Below are positions 41,843 through 52,204 of a DNA stretch of 64,000 bases, one piece after another. The translations under genes and the position numbers were made by a program. The notes below the pieces were generated by a model that had not been told where the DNA came from, did not search any database, and saw nothing but the letters and a program-made list of their open reading frames with translations. Source of the DNA: Pelistega ratti. GTDB lineage: Bacteria > Pseudomonadota > Gammaproteobacteria > Burkholderiales > Burkholderiaceae_B. Location of the stretch: NCBI RefSeq assembly GCF_009833965.1, contig NZ_CP047165.1, forward strand, positions 186,001 to 250,000. Direction: 5' to 3'. The stretch's first letter is position 1, and each line of letters starts with the position of its first letter.

Positions 41843-44038
41843 TTAGAACTCTACTTTCGCATTGAGGAAAAACTCTCTACCATAACCAATGGAAACAGGA
41901 ATAATACGATTATCTGCGACACCAGAAGTAGATTGATAGTATGTTTTATCGGTTAGGTTTTTCACATTAAATTGAAAATCCACTTTTTTACCCGTAATTT
42001 TTGTTTCATAGGAAGCAAAGGCATCACCAATAACGGCACTTGGGATTTTATAGACATTGGTATAGGTACTATTATAGGCATTCCATGAGCCAAGGTATTT
42101 AATACCGCCCCCTATACGTAACTGGCCAGGGCCTACTGTACCAATATCATAGCTAAGGTATAATGCACCTTGATGTTTAGGAACACCATTGAGTTGTTTG
42201 CCAACGGTAGCAGGTTTGTAGCGATGGCTTAATGATTTTACATCGGTATAAGTATAGGTTAAGGCAGCACTTAGTTTATCGGTAATATAGCCATTAATAT
42301 CTACTTCTATACCACGAGAGCGTTGCTTACCAGCAATAACAACTTCACTGTTACCATTGATTGATATCGTATCACTGACATTATGTTTATTAATATTAAA
42401 GAAAGCTAATGTTGCATTGATATTGGTACTTTCATATTTAGTACCTACTTCAAAGGATTTACCTTTTTCAGGGGGAAGTCCTGCATCCGTATAAGCGGCA
42501 ATTTCTGCTTGTGGTCTAAAGGATTCTGCATAATTGGCATAGACAGCCCATTGAGGGGTAAATTTATAGACAGTTCCTAATTGGTAGAGAAACTTACCAT
42601 CACTTTGATCTACGTTTGGTCTAAAGGCAGCACCAATAGCATGACGACCAGCAACTTGATCAAAGTATTCGTATCGAACCCCTCCTGTGACAATCAATTT
42701 ATCAGTGAGGTAGGCAGTATCTTGGATATAAAGTCCTAAGGTTTTGATATGGTTAATTTGCCAGTTGTTGGCAGCGATTAGGTTAGCACCTCTTCTTAAA
42801 GGAGGATTGGTATAAATAGGGTTATCAATATTAAGTCTACTTGTACCGCCATTATTATAAACAGGCCCTGTATCACGATAATTACGACTAGCATCTGCCC
42901 CGATAATAAAGCGGTTGGCAATATTACCAATGGCAAATTCACCGACTAAGTTAAGAGATGCAGAGTGTACTGTTTGTTTGGCTGCTTGTTGTTCCATACG
43001 GCGAAGGGCAGTACGAGGAGGTAATGAAATTCTGTCTGAAAATAGCTTATTATCCGTATAGCTTGTATTAATATCTTGTACTCGTGTTTGATAATAGCTA
43101 TATTCATCACGTACGTAACCATAAGCAGCATTGATTTTCCATTCATCATTGAGTTGATGCTCTATTTTGAGTTGGAAATTATCTACTTTACCAATGGTTT
43201 GATTGTTGGGTTCATCTAAACGGCGAGAAATAGGAATATTCGGTTTACGACCGCCATCACTCACAACCAAAGCTGTTCCTCGGTCAAAAGGTTGTTCATA
43301 GTCTAAATGTTCATAAGCCATTAAGATTTTGGTTTTATTATTTTCCCATGAGAGAGAAGGGGCATAAGTAGTGCTTTTAATACGACCAAAATTACGCCAA
43401 TAATCTTTATCTTGTTTATCATAAATAAAACGATAGGCAAAACCATTTCCCAATGGACCTGTAAAGTCTAACTGTGTTCCCCAAGCACTATGATTGCCTG
43501 AACCAACACTAAGGGCATATTTAGGGGTGTTTAATGGCTTTTTGGTGACAACATTAATCACACCACCCGGGTCTTGGATACCGTATAGTACAGATGCTGG
43601 ACCTTTGAGCACTTCTACGGTTTCAGTGGTTGCTCCAAAGTTATGAGAAGGGCCTGCTTGCATACCATTACGCATAATAGAATTATCACGGTTTCCACCA
43701 AACCCTCGTTTTTGAACGGCATCAAAAATTCCCCCGAGTGTATTTGCCTCACTAACACCACTGACTGTTGCTAATGCATCTACTAAATTATTAGGACGGC
43801 GATCTTGTATCAGTTGAGAGGTAACAACATTCACTGTGGTTGGGGTGTCAATAATAGGGACATCAACTTTAGATACGGCAGATGTACCAATGGCATGATA
43901 ACCTAATTGTTTGAGTTCGCCCGATGTAACATCGATTTGATCTAACTCATCATTGTCGGTCAGTGTTTCTGCAAAAGCAGGCGAGGAAAAAGCAAGTAAA
44001 AGAGTAGAGGAGATGAGGGTTAATTTGAATTGTTGCAT
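41843..44038 (-). CDS. TonB-dependent siderophore receptor
   Basis: This is an outer-membrane 22-strand barrel with a plug that imports ferric siderophores using TonB energy. The 731-residue precursor has a signal peptide (cleaved after AFA, residue 23) and a TonB box near QIDVT (34-38). The plug at about 55-165 contains [17 protein letters not shown], then NSIMRNGM and [19 protein letters not shown], with VINVVTKKP. The barrel ends in [13 protein letters not shown], with the terminal phenylalanine needed for assembly. The style is that of hydroxamate (ferrichrome/ferrioxamine) receptors, but the ligand is not fixed by the sequence. It is 88 bases after tonB. Confidence 0.93.
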   Translation of the reverse strand: MQQFKLTLISSTLLLAFSSPAFAETLTDNDELDQIDVTSGELKQLGYHAIGTSAVSKVDVPIIDTPTTVNVVTSQLIQDRRPNNLVDALATVSGVSEANTLGGIFDAVQKRGFGGNRDNSIMRNGMQAGPSHNFGATTETVEVLKGPASVLYGIQDPGGVINVVTKKPLNTPKYALSVGSGNHSAWGTQLDFTGPLGNGFAYRFIYDKQDKDYWRNFGRIKSTTYAPSLSWENNKTKILMAYEHLDYEQPFDRGTALVVSDGGRKPNIPISRRLDEPNNQTIGKVDNFQLKIEHQLNDEWKINAAYGYVRDEYSYYQTRVQDINTSYTDNKLFSDRISLPPRTALRRMEQQAAKQTVHSASLNLVGEFAIGNIANRFIIGADASRNYRDTGPVYNNGGTSRLNIDNPIYTNPPLRRGANLIAANNWQINHIKTLGLYIQDTAYLTDKLIVTGGVRYEYFDQVAGRHAIGAAFRPNVDQSDGKFLYQLGTVYKFTPQWAVYANYAESFRPQAEIAAYTDAGLPPEKGKSFEVGTKYESTNINATLAFFNINKHNVSDTISINGNSEVVIAGKQRSRGIEVDINGYITDKLSAALTYTYTDVKSLSHRYKPATVGKQLNGVPKHQGALYLSYDIGTVGPGQLRIGGGIKYLGSWNAYNSTYTNVYKIPSAVIGDAFASYETKITGKKVDFQFNVKNLTDKTYYQSTSGVADNRIIPVSIGYGREFFLNAKVEF

Positions 44039-44126
44039 AACTTACATTTAAAGAAAATTATAAAAAATATGAAAAAATAATTTTATAAAATGCGAAAACC
44101 CCTAAAAAGGGGTTTTCGTTTGCCGA

Positions 44127-44915
44127 TTAACGAATGGAAAACTTAATCGGTATGGTGAGAGAGGAGGCTACACCAGGCGGTTTAGGGCCAATTGATCTTG
44201 CCCGTTTCACGGCTTGTACAGCAGCATTATCTAAATCATCCGAACCAGATGATTTAACCAACCGTATATTACTAAGACTACCATCATTATTTAGGGTAAA
44301 ACTGACAGTGGCTATACCTTGTTTACGCATCATTCTTGCCCGTTGAGGGTAGGTTTTGTTGCGTTCAATTTCACGGCGTAAAGCACTTTGATAGGCTTTT
44401 ACTTCATCGCCACCTCTGCCTGGCCCTACAAGATTAGGGTTTGTCGTGGTCGCACCATCAATACCTGTCGCTACAGAGTTTACTTTTGCGTCTGAATTTA
44501 CATTACGATCGCCAATAGGTAAATCTTTACGGATAGGTTTTTCCTTCGTATGCTTAGGTTTCTCTTTTGGTGGTTTAGGTTTAGGCTTATCCTTAGGAGG
44601 TTTTGGTTTCTCCTTAGGTTTTTCCGGTTCAGGTTTTTGAGGGGGAGGTTCAGGCTTAATCGTAGGATCAGCAACCTCTTCTTTAGGCTCTTCCTGAACA
44701 ATAGGTTCTGGCTCGGGTTCTGGTTCAGGCTCAGGTTCTGCTACGACCATTCCTTGTAGCATTTCCATTGAAATACTGGTAGAAATAATCTCAGCAGTAT
44801 GCCCATTTGCACTCTCATCTTCATGAAAAATAGCATAATATATTGCTGCAAAAAGCGAAGAGTGAAAGAGCAAGGAAACCAGAAAACCTAACCAAAAAGG
44901 TTGTTTATTTGTCAT
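44127..44915 (-). CDS. tonB: Energy transducer TonB
   Basis: TonB spans the periplasm and passes energy from ExbB-ExbD to outer-membrane receptors. The 262-residue protein has an N-terminal membrane anchor (about 8-29) and a periplasmic proline-rich spacer at about 61-128, starting with EP repeats and continuing as KP/KEKPKP. The C-terminal TonB domain (about 185-262) has [37 protein letters not shown] and AVQAVKRA. The repetitive spacer explains several spurious open frames on the other strand. The start overlaps exbD by 11 bases. Confidence 0.95.
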   Translation of the reverse strand: MTNKQPFWLGFLVSLLFHSSLFAAIYYAIFHEDESANGHTAEIISTSISMEMLQGMVVAEPEPEPEPEPEPIVQEEPKEEVADPTIKPEPPPQKPEPEKPKEKPKPPKDKPKPKPPKEKPKHTKEKPIRKDLPIGDRNVNSDAKVNSVATGIDGATTTNPNLVGPGRGGDEVKAYQSALRREIERNKTYPQRARMMRKQGIATVSFTLNNDGSLSNIRLVKSSGSDDLDNAAVQAVKRARSIGPKPPGVASSLTIPIKFSIR

Positions 44916-45312
44916 TGCTACTCGCCTTTTCTTTCATAGTGACAATGGCGACATTTTTAATGTCATTTTTTGCCATGATATCGGTCAAGGTAACAAAGTC
45001 TTGAAATGTAGCACTTGCATCTACTTTAAGCGTTACTTTTTGTGCTTTATCCCATGAGGCAATCTCTTTTTCTAAACTTTCAATATCAATCGGTTTATCA
45101 TTAAAAAAGATTTCACCTTTATCCGTTACCGTTAAAAGTTTTGCTAAATCATCGGATTTAAAGGCAACGGTACTACTTGCTTTAGGTACATTAACTTGAA
45201 TCTTACCCTGAGAAATAAAAGAGGCGGTGATTAGCACAATTGCTAGTAAGACCAGCATAATGTCGATGAAAGGAATGATATTAATTTCATCAAACTTCTT
45301 GGCGTTTTTCAC
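44905..45312 (-). CDS. exbD: Biopolymer transport protein ExbD
   Basis: ExbD pairs with ExbB in the proton-driven motor that energises TonB. The start is GTG at 45312 ([19 protein letters not shown]; 135 residues): the exbB stop lies just upstream at 45315, and an AGGAG site is embedded in the exbB C-terminus. Upstream ATGs lie inside exbB. Features are one membrane segment holding the essential aspartate ([13 protein letters not shown]), then the periplasmic domain ending ALVTMK-like AIVTMKEK. Confidence 0.93.
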   Translation of the reverse strand: MKNAKKFDEINIIPFIDIMLVLLAIVLITASFISQGKIQVNVPKASSTVAFKSDDLAKLLTVTDKGEIFFNDKPIDIESLEKEIASWDKAQKVTLKVDASATFQDFVTLTDIMAKNDIKNVAIVTMKEKASSNDK

Positions 45313-45314
45313 CT

Positions 45315-45770
45315 TTATTCTCCTGTGTGATGCGTACCGTTTAATGCTTGCCATTTAAGGCGGTTTACTTCTACTTTACGGTTAAGACCGTTGTAGCAAA
45401 CCATAGCAGGAATGGCAACAAGAATACCGACAGCAGTTGCTTTAAGGGCTAGTGATAGGTTTAGCATAATTGCAGATGCATCAATATCACCACCTGAATT
45501 ACCTAATTCGTAGAAAGTTAATAAGATACCGATAACAGTACCTAATAAACCTACATAAGGGGCGTTAGAGCCAATAGTTGAAATAATAGTGAGGTTACGG
45601 TTTAAATCAATATCTAATTGATGGATGTTTTCATATTTAGCGACATTAACACGGCTTAAAAATATAAAACGTTCAATGACAAACCAAACGAGTAAAAAAC
45701 TCATAAAAGCAAGTAATCCAAGAATGATATAGTCAATGTAGGCATGTAAAAAATCAAACAATTGTGACAT
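45315..45770 (-). CDS. exbB: Biopolymer transport protein ExbB (MotA/TolQ family)
   Basis: ExbB forms the pentameric proton channel of the TonB motor. From ATG 45770 ([16 protein letters not shown]) it has 151 residues, shorter than E. coli ExbB but usual for this subtype. Three membrane segments are visible, with the core [22 protein letters not shown] and [18 protein letters not shown], which holds the conserved channel threonine and glycines. An AAAGGTG site precedes it. It leads the operon exbB-exbD-tonB-receptor-ABC, and the Fur-like palindrome lies 33 to 63 bases upstream. Confidence 0.93.
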   Translation of the reverse strand: MSQLFDFLHAYIDYIILGLLAFMSFLLVWFVIERFIFLSRVNVAKYENIHQLDIDLNRNLTIISTIGSNAPYVGLLGTVIGILLTFYELGNSGGDIDASAIMLNLSLALKATAVGILVAIPAMVCYNGLNRKVEVNRLKWQALNGTHHTGE

Positions 45771-45796
45771 TATATGAAACACCTTTAATGATAAAT

Positions 45797-45833
45797 AATA
45801 TAAATCTAATTGATAACTAATATCAATTAGATT
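45797..45833 (-). promoter_or_regulatory. Fur-box-like palindrome overlapping the exbB promoter
   Basis: A perfect palindrome with 13-bp arms, AATCTAATTGATA (45803-45815) and TATCAATTAGATT (45821-45833), is separated by ACTAA. Its centre TGATAACTAATATCA resembles the Fur 7-1-7 consensus TGATAAT-N-ATTATCA. On the minus strand the right arm supplies a -35 TTGATA (45821-45826), with an 18-bp spacer to a -10 TATATT (45797-45802). A repressor bound here would block the promoter, as expected for iron control of exbB-exbD-tonB and the receptor. The iron link is inferred. Confidence 0.75.
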
Positions 45834-46139
45834 GCCTATTGTAGCAAAAGTGAATGATTACGCAAGTAAAATCAGCTTTATATGACAAAAATATTATGTC
45901 GTTCTTTATTGTAATCAAATAAAAAAGTCAAAATAACAATTAGGAAAATTTATTACTAATTAGTACGTTAAGTAGATGAAATTTGTTAGAATGGAAAACG
46001 CTATAGATTACTTATCAAGATGAGTATTGCCTACGATAAAATATCTGTAGTGGTCGTATGATATGTTTTTATGATAGGTAATATAGGTGCTGTGGAAAAT
46101 AACCATAAGCACTAATGAATTTATTTTTAAGGAGAAATG

Positions 46140-46529
46140 ATGAGTCAAAAATCAGTTATTCATACCGATAAAGCCCCTGCAGCGATTGGACCTTATTCAC
46201 AAGCCGTTGTTGCGCCTGTTGGTAAAACAGTTTTTTTATCAGGACAAATTGGATTAAATCCAGCAACAGGTGAATTGGTTTCTGATCAAATAGAAGCACA
46301 AGCACGTCAAGCATTTGCCAATATGACAGAGGTAATTAAAGCCGCGGGTGGTACATTGGATAATATTGTAAAACTAACGTTATTCGTTACCGATTTAAAA
46401 GATTTTGGTGTGGTGAATTCGGTAATGTCTTCTTTAATACCAGAGCCTTTTCCTGCACGTTCAACAGTTGAGGTAAGTGGTTTACCTAAAGGTGCTTTAT
46501 TTGAGGTAGAAGCCATTATTGTTATTTAA
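46140..46529 (+). CDS. ridA: RidA family reactive-imine deaminase
   Basis: RidA hydrolyses reactive enamine/imine intermediates made by PLP enzymes such as threonine dehydratase. The 129-residue protein shows APAAIGPYSQAVV, the VFLSGQIGLNPATGEL core, and the catalytic arginine in PFPARSTVEVSGLPKGALFEVEAI. ATGs occur at 46137 and 46140; the second is better spaced (5 bases) from AAGGAG. It has its own promoter, divergent from the iron cluster. Confidence 0.95.
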   Translation: MSQKSVIHTDKAPAAIGPYSQAVVAPVGKTVFLSGQIGLNPATGELVSDQIEAQARQAFANMTEVIKAAGGTLDNIVKLTLFVTDLKDFGVVNSVMSSLIPEPFPARSTVEVSGLPKGALFEVEAIIVI

Positions 46530-46741
46530 TGTCTTGTCGTTTAGCGAAGATAATCTTTAAGTATCTTATTGCTATTAATTGATAATCTGTCAGTAAGGTG
46601 GTTATGATAGCTATCTTACTGTACAGTTCCAAATATTAGTATGGTATAACGGTGTAGAGATGCCACAAATAGCATACTTAATTCACGGTTACCATTTATT
46701 ATATTTAGAGAAAATCCCTTTTGTCAGTGAATTTTTAGTAC

Positions 46742-48793
46742 ATGACGACTCCCAAAAAAAACGCTTCTAACACTTCATCAAAGGAAAAAATGGCTACATT
46801 AGGCTTAATCAGTGATTTTGATTTCGCCTTACATTTGCCGCTACGTTATGAAGATGAAACAAGGCTTTATAAAGTAAATGAAGTCTATCCTGGGCAAGTC
46901 GTGCAATTAGAGGGCGTAGTTGAAAACATACACGTTAATTTCGGACACCGTAAGCAACTGACCGCTACTTTTAAGGATGATACAGGAAAAATAGCGCTTA
47001 GATGGATACATTATTATCCTAGTCAGAAAGCACAATTAGAAAAAGCAGGGCTTATTCGTATCCGAGGTGAAATTCGCGGTAGTAGTATGTGGGGCTATGA
47101 AATTATTCATCCCAAGGTGAGTAAAGCAGGGCAGAGCTTACCCCAAACACTAACACCTGTTTATCCTAGTACAGATGGTTTAACACAGATTATGTTGCGT
47201 AAGGCGATTACAGAAGCCTTAACGCGTGTTAAAGTACATGATAGCCTGCCAGAGAGTATTCAGCAAAAATATCATTTACCGTCATTAAGTGAATCTATTC
47301 ATACCTTACACCATCCGCGGGTAGATATGGATACGCAAGCGTTAATGGATAAAACACACCCAGCTTGGGAGAGAGTGAAGTTTGATGAGTTATTGGCACA
47401 ACAAATTGCCTTACATTTAGCCAGAGAAGCGAGGGTACAGTTACAAGCACCTCAGATGGTTTTACAAGATACACATTTATTTGATCAAGTATTAACAGCA
47501 TTTGGTTTATCATTGACTAAAGCACAACAGCGTGTATTAACGGAAATTCAGGTAGATTTACAGCGTAGCTACCCCATGCATCGTCTTTTACAAGGGGATG
47601 TAGGAAGTGGTAAGACAATTGTGGCTGCTTTAACAGCTGCTTTGGTTATTCAGGCAGGTTATCAAGTGGCTATTATGGCACCAACAGAAATTTTAGCTGA
47701 ACAGCATTTTATAAAAATGCAAAAATGGTTTGCGCAAACAGATATAGAAGTTGTTTGGCTATCAGGTAGTCTAAAGGTAAAAGAAAAACGAGAAACAATA
47801 CAAAAAATTGTATCAGGTCAAGCACGGCTAGTTGTAGGGACACAAGCCTTAATTCAAAAGGGAGTGGTGTTTCAGCGTCTGGGGCTGATGATTGTCGATG
47901 AGCAACATCGTTTTGGGGTTATTCAGCGATTAAGTCTTAGTAAAAAGGGTGAAACGCAAACGCATGATAGTATTCCGCATCAATTAAGTATGAGTGCCAC
48001 GCCTATTCCTCGAACATTAGCCATGAGTTATTTGGCAGATTTAGATGTTTCTGTAATTGATGAGCTACCACCGGGAAGACAAGCTATTATGACAAAATTA
48101 ATGGTAGATGAGCGAAGAGATGATTTGTTAAAGCACCTACGGATTGAATGTCAGCAAGGAAAACAGGCTTATTGGGTGTGTCCTTTGGTTGAGGAGAGTG
48201 AGGCTTTACAATTACAAACAGCAGTAGATACATATCAGTATTTACAAACAGCTTTACCTGATTTACGGATTGGTCTTGTGCATGGGCGATTAAGTCCAGT
48301 GGAAAAAGCACAGGTAATGCAAGATTTTGTTCAGCATCATATTGATATTTTAGTCGCAACAACGGTTATTGAAGTGGGTGTTGATGTACCGAATGCAAGT
48401 ATTATGATAATTGAACATGCAGAGCGGTTTGGTTTGGCTCAATTGCATCAATTAAGGGGGCGTGTTGGGCGAGGGCAGGCAGCATCTATTTGTATTTTGC
48501 TTTATCAGAATCCTTTATCGCAACAGGCTAAATTACGCTTAAAGGCATTGCATGAAACGAATGATGGTTTTGAGATTGCAAAAAGAGATTTAGAGCAACG
48601 AGGGCCCGGTGAGTTTTTAGGCTTACGGCAATCTGGTGAGCAGATGCTGCGTTTTGCTGATATTGAGGTAGATACTGATGTGCTAGAAAATGCAAGAGAA
48701 GCAGCAGCTATTATGTTGAAAGAGTATCCTCAAGCAGCAGAAGCACATATGAAGCGGTGGATTAAGGGGAGAGAGGATTATTTGCGATCATAA
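46742..48793 (+). CDS. recG: ATP-dependent DNA helicase RecG
   Basis: RecG reverses stalled replication forks and processes branched recombination intermediates. The 683-residue protein has an N-terminal wedge/OB domain (LPLRYEDETRLYKVNE, GHRKQLTATFKDDTGKI). The SF2 helicase domains are Walker A LLQGDVGSGKTIVAALT, MAPTEILAEQH (Ia), VDEQHRFGV (DExH, here DEQH), and MSATPIPRTLAMSYL. The C-terminal TVIEVGVDVPNA, then QLRGRVGRG, carries the last helicase motifs. It is slightly short of E. coli RecG (693) but complete. Confidence 0.97.
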   Translation: MTTPKKNASNTSSKEKMATLGLISDFDFALHLPLRYEDETRLYKVNEVYPGQVVQLEGVVENIHVNFGHRKQLTATFKDDTGKIALRWIHYYPSQKAQLEKAGLIRIRGEIRGSSMWGYEIIHPKVSKAGQSLPQTLTPVYPSTDGLTQIMLRKAITEALTRVKVHDSLPESIQQKYHLPSLSESIHTLHHPRVDMDTQALMDKTHPAWERVKFDELLAQQIALHLAREARVQLQAPQMVLQDTHLFDQVLTAFGLSLTKAQQRVLTEIQVDLQRSYPMHRLLQGDVGSGKTIVAALTAALVIQAGYQVAIMAPTEILAEQHFIKMQKWFAQTDIEVVWLSGSLKVKEKRETIQKIVSGQARLVVGTQALIQKGVVFQRLGLMIVDEQHRFGVIQRLSLSKKGETQTHDSIPHQLSMSATPIPRTLAMSYLADLDVSVIDELPPGRQAIMTKLMVDERRDDLLKHLRIECQQGKQAYWVCPLVEESEALQLQTAVDTYQYLQTALPDLRIGLVHGRLSPVEKAQVMQDFVQHHIDILVATTVIEVGVDVPNASIMIIEHAERFGLAQLHQLRGRVGRGQAASICILLYQNPLSQQAKLRLKALHETNDGFEIAKRDLEQRGPGEFLGLRQSGEQMLRFADIEVDTDVLENAREAAAIMLKEYPQAAEAHMKRWIKGREDYLRS

Positions 48794-48864
48794 TAGCAAG
48801 GGTTAATTTTGTTTTGCTAAAAATAGTATAAACACCCTACAAAATGCTTTGTGAGTCGCTCGAA

Positions 48865-48899
48865 TAGTTCCTCACTTTGGTTTGTAAAACTTGTTTTAT
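48865..48899. repeat. Dispersed intergenic repeat, copy B
   Basis: TAGTTCCTCACTTTGG, then TTTGTAAAACTTGTTTTAT, is closely related to copy A at 41623-41657, sharing TAGTTCCTCACT and AAAACT at the same spacing. Confidence 0.5.
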
Positions 48900-48929
48900 A
48901 TGGTTTAAATATATTGTATCTTATGCGGA

Positions 48930-48975
48930 TAAAAAGGGAATTCTTTAAATAACTAAAAAATTCCCTTATTTTTGT
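48930..48975. terminator. Bidirectional terminator between recG and the AI-2E-family gene
   Basis: Stem AAGGGAATT (48934-48942) with AATTCCCTT (48959-48967), flanked by A and T runs and placed between convergent genes. Confidence 0.7.
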
Positions 48976-49001
48976 TAGATAATGACGTAATCAGCCAGTT
49001 A

Positions 49002-50072
49002 TTATGTTGTTGTATCTGCTGTTACGGTAGAAGACCATGCATTAACAACGGATTTTACTAAAGTAGCGAGTGGAATAGCAAAAAATACACCCCAGAATCC
49101 CCATAACCCACCAAAAATAATAACGGCAATAATAATAGTAAGTGGGTGTAAATTAACGGCTTCTGAAAATAGGAATGGAACAAGTAGATTGCCGTCAAGT
49201 AATTGGCTAACAATATAAGCAATCATTAAATACCAGAAGGTAGAACCAATACCAAATTGAAAAATAGCTACTACTATAATAGGAATAGTGACAATAACAG
49301 CACCAATATAAGGAACAAGCACAGAAATGCCTACGGCAAGTGCTAATAGCAGTGCATAATTTAATCCAAAGAAAAGGAAAATGATATAACTCACAATAGC
49401 AACAATGATAATCTCAAAAATTTTTCCTTGAATATAGTTAGCGATTTGTTGTCGCATTTCCTGCCAGACTTGAGAGACTAATGTACGGTTACGAGGTAGG
49501 AAACGACTGATATAAGCAATCAGAACTTCTTTATCCTTTAATAAAAAGAATGTCATTAGAGGGACTAAAAAAGCATATACCCCTAAAGTAACAAGACTTA
49601 ATAATGAGGTAAGGGATAATTTGAGTGCAGATTCTCCAAAAGCAAGGCTTTTCTCTTTGATGGTATTAAAAAGAGAATCAATAATTTGGGTATCAACAAT
49701 TTCAGGGTATTGTTGTGGTAAATCCATTAACCAAACATTAAGCCGTTCAAACATATAAGGTAGGTTGTGGATAAGGCTAGTTGCTTGGTTCCATAAAATA
49801 GGTGTAAGAACAATAGATGTAAAAATGAGACACCCAAAGAAACAGCCAACAACAAATATGGTGGCGAGTGAGCGAGGAAACTTGAAATGCTTGGTGAGCA
49901 TACGAATAGGCCACTCTAATAGATAAGCAAAAACGATGGCAATGAGCAATGGTGCTAGTAAATTACCAAAGAAATAGAGTAAGAAAAAACTAAATAGTAA
50001 TAAACCAAGTAGTGCCACTGCTTGAGGATCACTAAAGTGGCGAATATACCAGTTTTTGAACATTGCAAACAT
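49002..50072 (-). CDS. AI-2E family (PerM-type) inner-membrane transporter
   Basis: Members of this family (PF01594) include the AI-2 exporter TqsA, Na+/H+ antiporters and PerM proteins of unknown cargo. The 356-residue protein has about eight membrane segments. The N-terminal hydrophobic pair includes [16 protein letters not shown], and the segment after it ends [14 protein letters not shown]. The family core [20 protein letters not shown] and [23 protein letters not shown] is near the C-terminus. The cargo cannot be assigned, and quorum-sensing involvement should not be assumed. It is divergent from the Mla-like operon. Confidence 0.88.
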   Translation of the reverse strand: MFAMFKNWYIRHFSDPQAVALLGLLLFSFFLLYFFGNLLAPLLIAIVFAYLLEWPIRMLTKHFKFPRSLATIFVVGCFFGCLIFTSIVLTPILWNQATSLIHNLPYMFERLNVWLMDLPQQYPEIVDTQIIDSLFNTIKEKSLAFGESALKLSLTSLLSLVTLGVYAFLVPLMTFFLLKDKEVLIAYISRFLPRNRTLVSQVWQEMRQQIANYIQGKIFEIIIVAIVSYIIFLFFGLNYALLLALAVGISVLVPYIGAVIVTIPIIVVAIFQFGIGSTFWYLMIAYIVSQLLDGNLLVPFLFSEAVNLHPLTIIIAVIIFGGLWGFWGVFFAIPLATLVKSVVNAWSSTVTADTTT

Positions 50073-50232
50073 AAAGCTTGTTGCTCCAACTTAGGGGTAA
50101 AACATAAAAGAGATATTGTACGCAAGAATAACGTTATAAACTAGGTTTTAATCAACCCTTTAGTATAAAGTTATCGCATTACAAAATCGTTACAAAGAGG
50201 AAACAATCGGTTTTATCTAAAAAAATCATAAT

Positions 50233-51399
50233 ATGATAGAATTAGGCGTTCTATTTTTTGATGAAATCAACGTGGAATTTATTAAAAACCTAAAAGAAGA
50301 GAATGCCGTTTCTCACTTGGTTTTAGTGGGAGATTGGACGGTTAATAATTTTGAAAAAATTAAATCAAAATTACAACCGTATTCTACTCAAAACCAGGAG
50401 AAATTTTCTCTTAAACTTGATCATATTCGACAATTAGATACAGCAGGGGTGTTGCTGATTGCTGATACTTTTGGACGGCAATCTTTAGAAAAAGCTTTAG
50501 AAAATCATGCACTGTCAAAAGAGCGACAAGCTATGATTCAAGCGGTAATTAAAGCGATACCCCAAGAAGAGAGTATCCAGCCTGCTCCTAAAGAGGCATG
50601 GCCTATTCGCTTATTTGAAAATGTCGGTTTAGCAGTGAGCAATACATGGAAGGAATTTATTCACTGGATAGGTTTCTTCGGCATGGTAATTGCTTCTTTT
50701 TTGTATATATTGAGTCATCGTAAAGAATGGCGGATGACCTCTCTTATTGCCAATATTGATAATAGCGGTTTTAAAGCAGCCCCTATTGTTATGCTACTTT
50801 GTTTTATGGTGGGTGCAGTGGTTGCTTTTTTGGGGGCAACTGTACTTGAAAGCTTTGGCGCACAGGTTTATACCGTTCATTTGGTAACGTATTCTTTCTT
50901 ACGGGAATTTGCCATTATTTTAACGGCAATTCTTGTGGCAGGACGAACAGCAAGTGCCTATACAGCACAGTTAGGCTCTATGAAAGTCAATGAAGAAATT
51001 GATGCCTTACGAGCAAGTGGTGTTGATCCACTGTCTATATTAGTTGTCCCTCGTGTATTAGCTTTAATCATTGCAATGCCTATTCTGACTTTTCTAGGCA
51101 TGTTATCTGGTATTTTGGGTGGAATGTTGGTGGCAGCATTGTCAATGGATATTTCCCCCAGACTATTCTTCGATATTATTAATAACACAGTAGATGTTAA
51201 GCACTTTTTGGTGGGTATAGGTAAAGCACCTATTTTTGCTGTAGTGGTTGCCATTACTGGTTGTTTAGAAGGTTTTAATGTATCAGGGAGTGCTGAGTCA
51301 GTAGGGCAGCATACAACAGCAAGTGTAGTGAAGTGTATCTTTTTAGTGATTTTATTAGATGCCTTATTTGCTATATTTTTCATGGAGATGGGTTGGTAA
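50233..51399 (+). CDS. mlaE: MlaE-family lipid ABC transporter permease with fused STAS domain
   Basis: This is the permease of an MCE-type phospholipid transporter between inner and outer membranes. The 388-residue protein is longer than E. coli MlaE (260), because an N-terminal STAS domain is attached at about 25-105. The motifs LVLVGDWTVNNFEK and LDHIRQLDTAGVLLIAD match MlaB-type STAS folds, so the separate MlaB partner seems to be replaced by fusion. The MlaE part (about 130-388) contains SFLREFAIILTAILVAGRTASAYTAQ and EIDALRASGVDPL, the typical permease signature. The gene overlaps mlaF by one base (TAATG). Confidence 0.9.
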   Translation: MIELGVLFFDEINVEFIKNLKEENAVSHLVLVGDWTVNNFEKIKSKLQPYSTQNQEKFSLKLDHIRQLDTAGVLLIADTFGRQSLEKALENHALSKERQAMIQAVIKAIPQEESIQPAPKEAWPIRLFENVGLAVSNTWKEFIHWIGFFGMVIASFLYILSHRKEWRMTSLIANIDNSGFKAAPIVMLLCFMVGAVVAFLGATVLESFGAQVYTVHLVTYSFLREFAIILTAILVAGRTASAYTAQLGSMKVNEEIDALRASGVDPLSILVVPRVLALIIAMPILTFLGMLSGILGGMLVAALSMDISPRLFFDIINNTVDVKHFLVGIGKAPIFAVVVAITGCLEGFNVSGSAESVGQHTTASVVKCIFLVILLDALFAIFFMEMGW

Positions 51400-52202
51400 T
51401 GCAGACACAAACCACTTCAAATAAAGAACTTGTTATTAAGGTACGCAACCTTGATAATGCCTTTAATGGCTTTTATGTTCATCAAGGATTAGATTTGGAT
51501 GTTTATAAAGGTGATATTTTAGGGGTTGTCGGAGGATCAGGTACAGGGAAATCTGTGCTTTTGCGTACGATTGTAGGATTGCGTAAGCCAACAGCAGGCA
51601 ATATTGAAGTCTTAGGGAAGTCTATGCTAGATCTAAGTGGTGAAGAGCGTCAGGCACTGGGTAGGCAATTAGGGGTGTTATTCCAAGGAGGGGCATTGTA
51701 CTCTTCTTTGACTGTTGTCGAAAATATTGCTTTCCCCCTGATTGAGCAGTTAAAACTTCCTCGAAAAGATGCAGAACATATTGCAATGCTCAAAATTTTA
51801 TTAGTTGGTTTACCTGCAAATGCCGCTGATAAGTATCCTTCAGAATTATCAGGAGGTATGGTCAAACGAGCTTCTTTAGCACGTGCATTAGCTCTAGATC
51901 CTGCGATTTTATTTTTAGATGAACCAACAGCAGGACTTGATCCGATTGGTGCAGCAGCATTTGATCAGTTAATGCTGACATTGCGAGATGCCCTTGGTTT
52001 AACAATGTTTTTAGTAACCCATGATTTAGATACTTTATATACTGCTTGTAACCGTGTTGCTGTATTGTCACAGAAAAAAGTATTAGTGAATGACACGATT
52101 AATCAGGTAGAAAAAGTTGATAATGAATGGATTCAAGAGTATTTTAATGGTCCTCGTGGTAGGGCTGCTTATGACGCACATCAAGCGTTAGGAGAAAAGT
52201 AA
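51399..52202 (+). CDS. mlaF: MlaF-type ABC transporter ATPase
   Basis: This ATPase drives the MCE lipid transporter encoded around it. The start is 51399 (MQTQTTSNKE; 267 residues), overlapping the permease stop; 22 upstream codons lie inside the permease. It shows Walker A GGSGTGKSVLLR, the Q-loop GVLFQGGALYSSLTV, the signature LSGGMVKRASLARAL, Walker B ILFLDEPTAGLDP and the switch histidine in VTHDLD. LSGGM with the MVKR extension is typical of MlaF. Confidence 0.95.
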   Translation: MQTQTTSNKELVIKVRNLDNAFNGFYVHQGLDLDVYKGDILGVVGGSGTGKSVLLRTIVGLRKPTAGNIEVLGKSMLDLSGEERQALGRQLGVLFQGGALYSSLTVVENIAFPLIEQLKLPRKDAEHIAMLKILLVGLPANAADKYPSELSGGMVKRASLARALALDPAILFLDEPTAGLDPIGAAAFDQLMLTLRDALGLTMFLVTHDLDTLYTACNRVAVLSQKKVLVNDTINQVEKVDNEWIQEYFNGPRGRAAYDAHQALGEK

Positions 52203-52204
52203 GA

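Noticed and set aside
44134-44759. Several frames opposite tonB
   Set aside because: They arise from the repetitive proline-rich codons of tonB and have no independent support.
49002-50072. Quorum-sensing AI-2 exporter
   Set aside because: The family name is historical and members carry diverse cargoes; no luxS or lsr genes are in the window.
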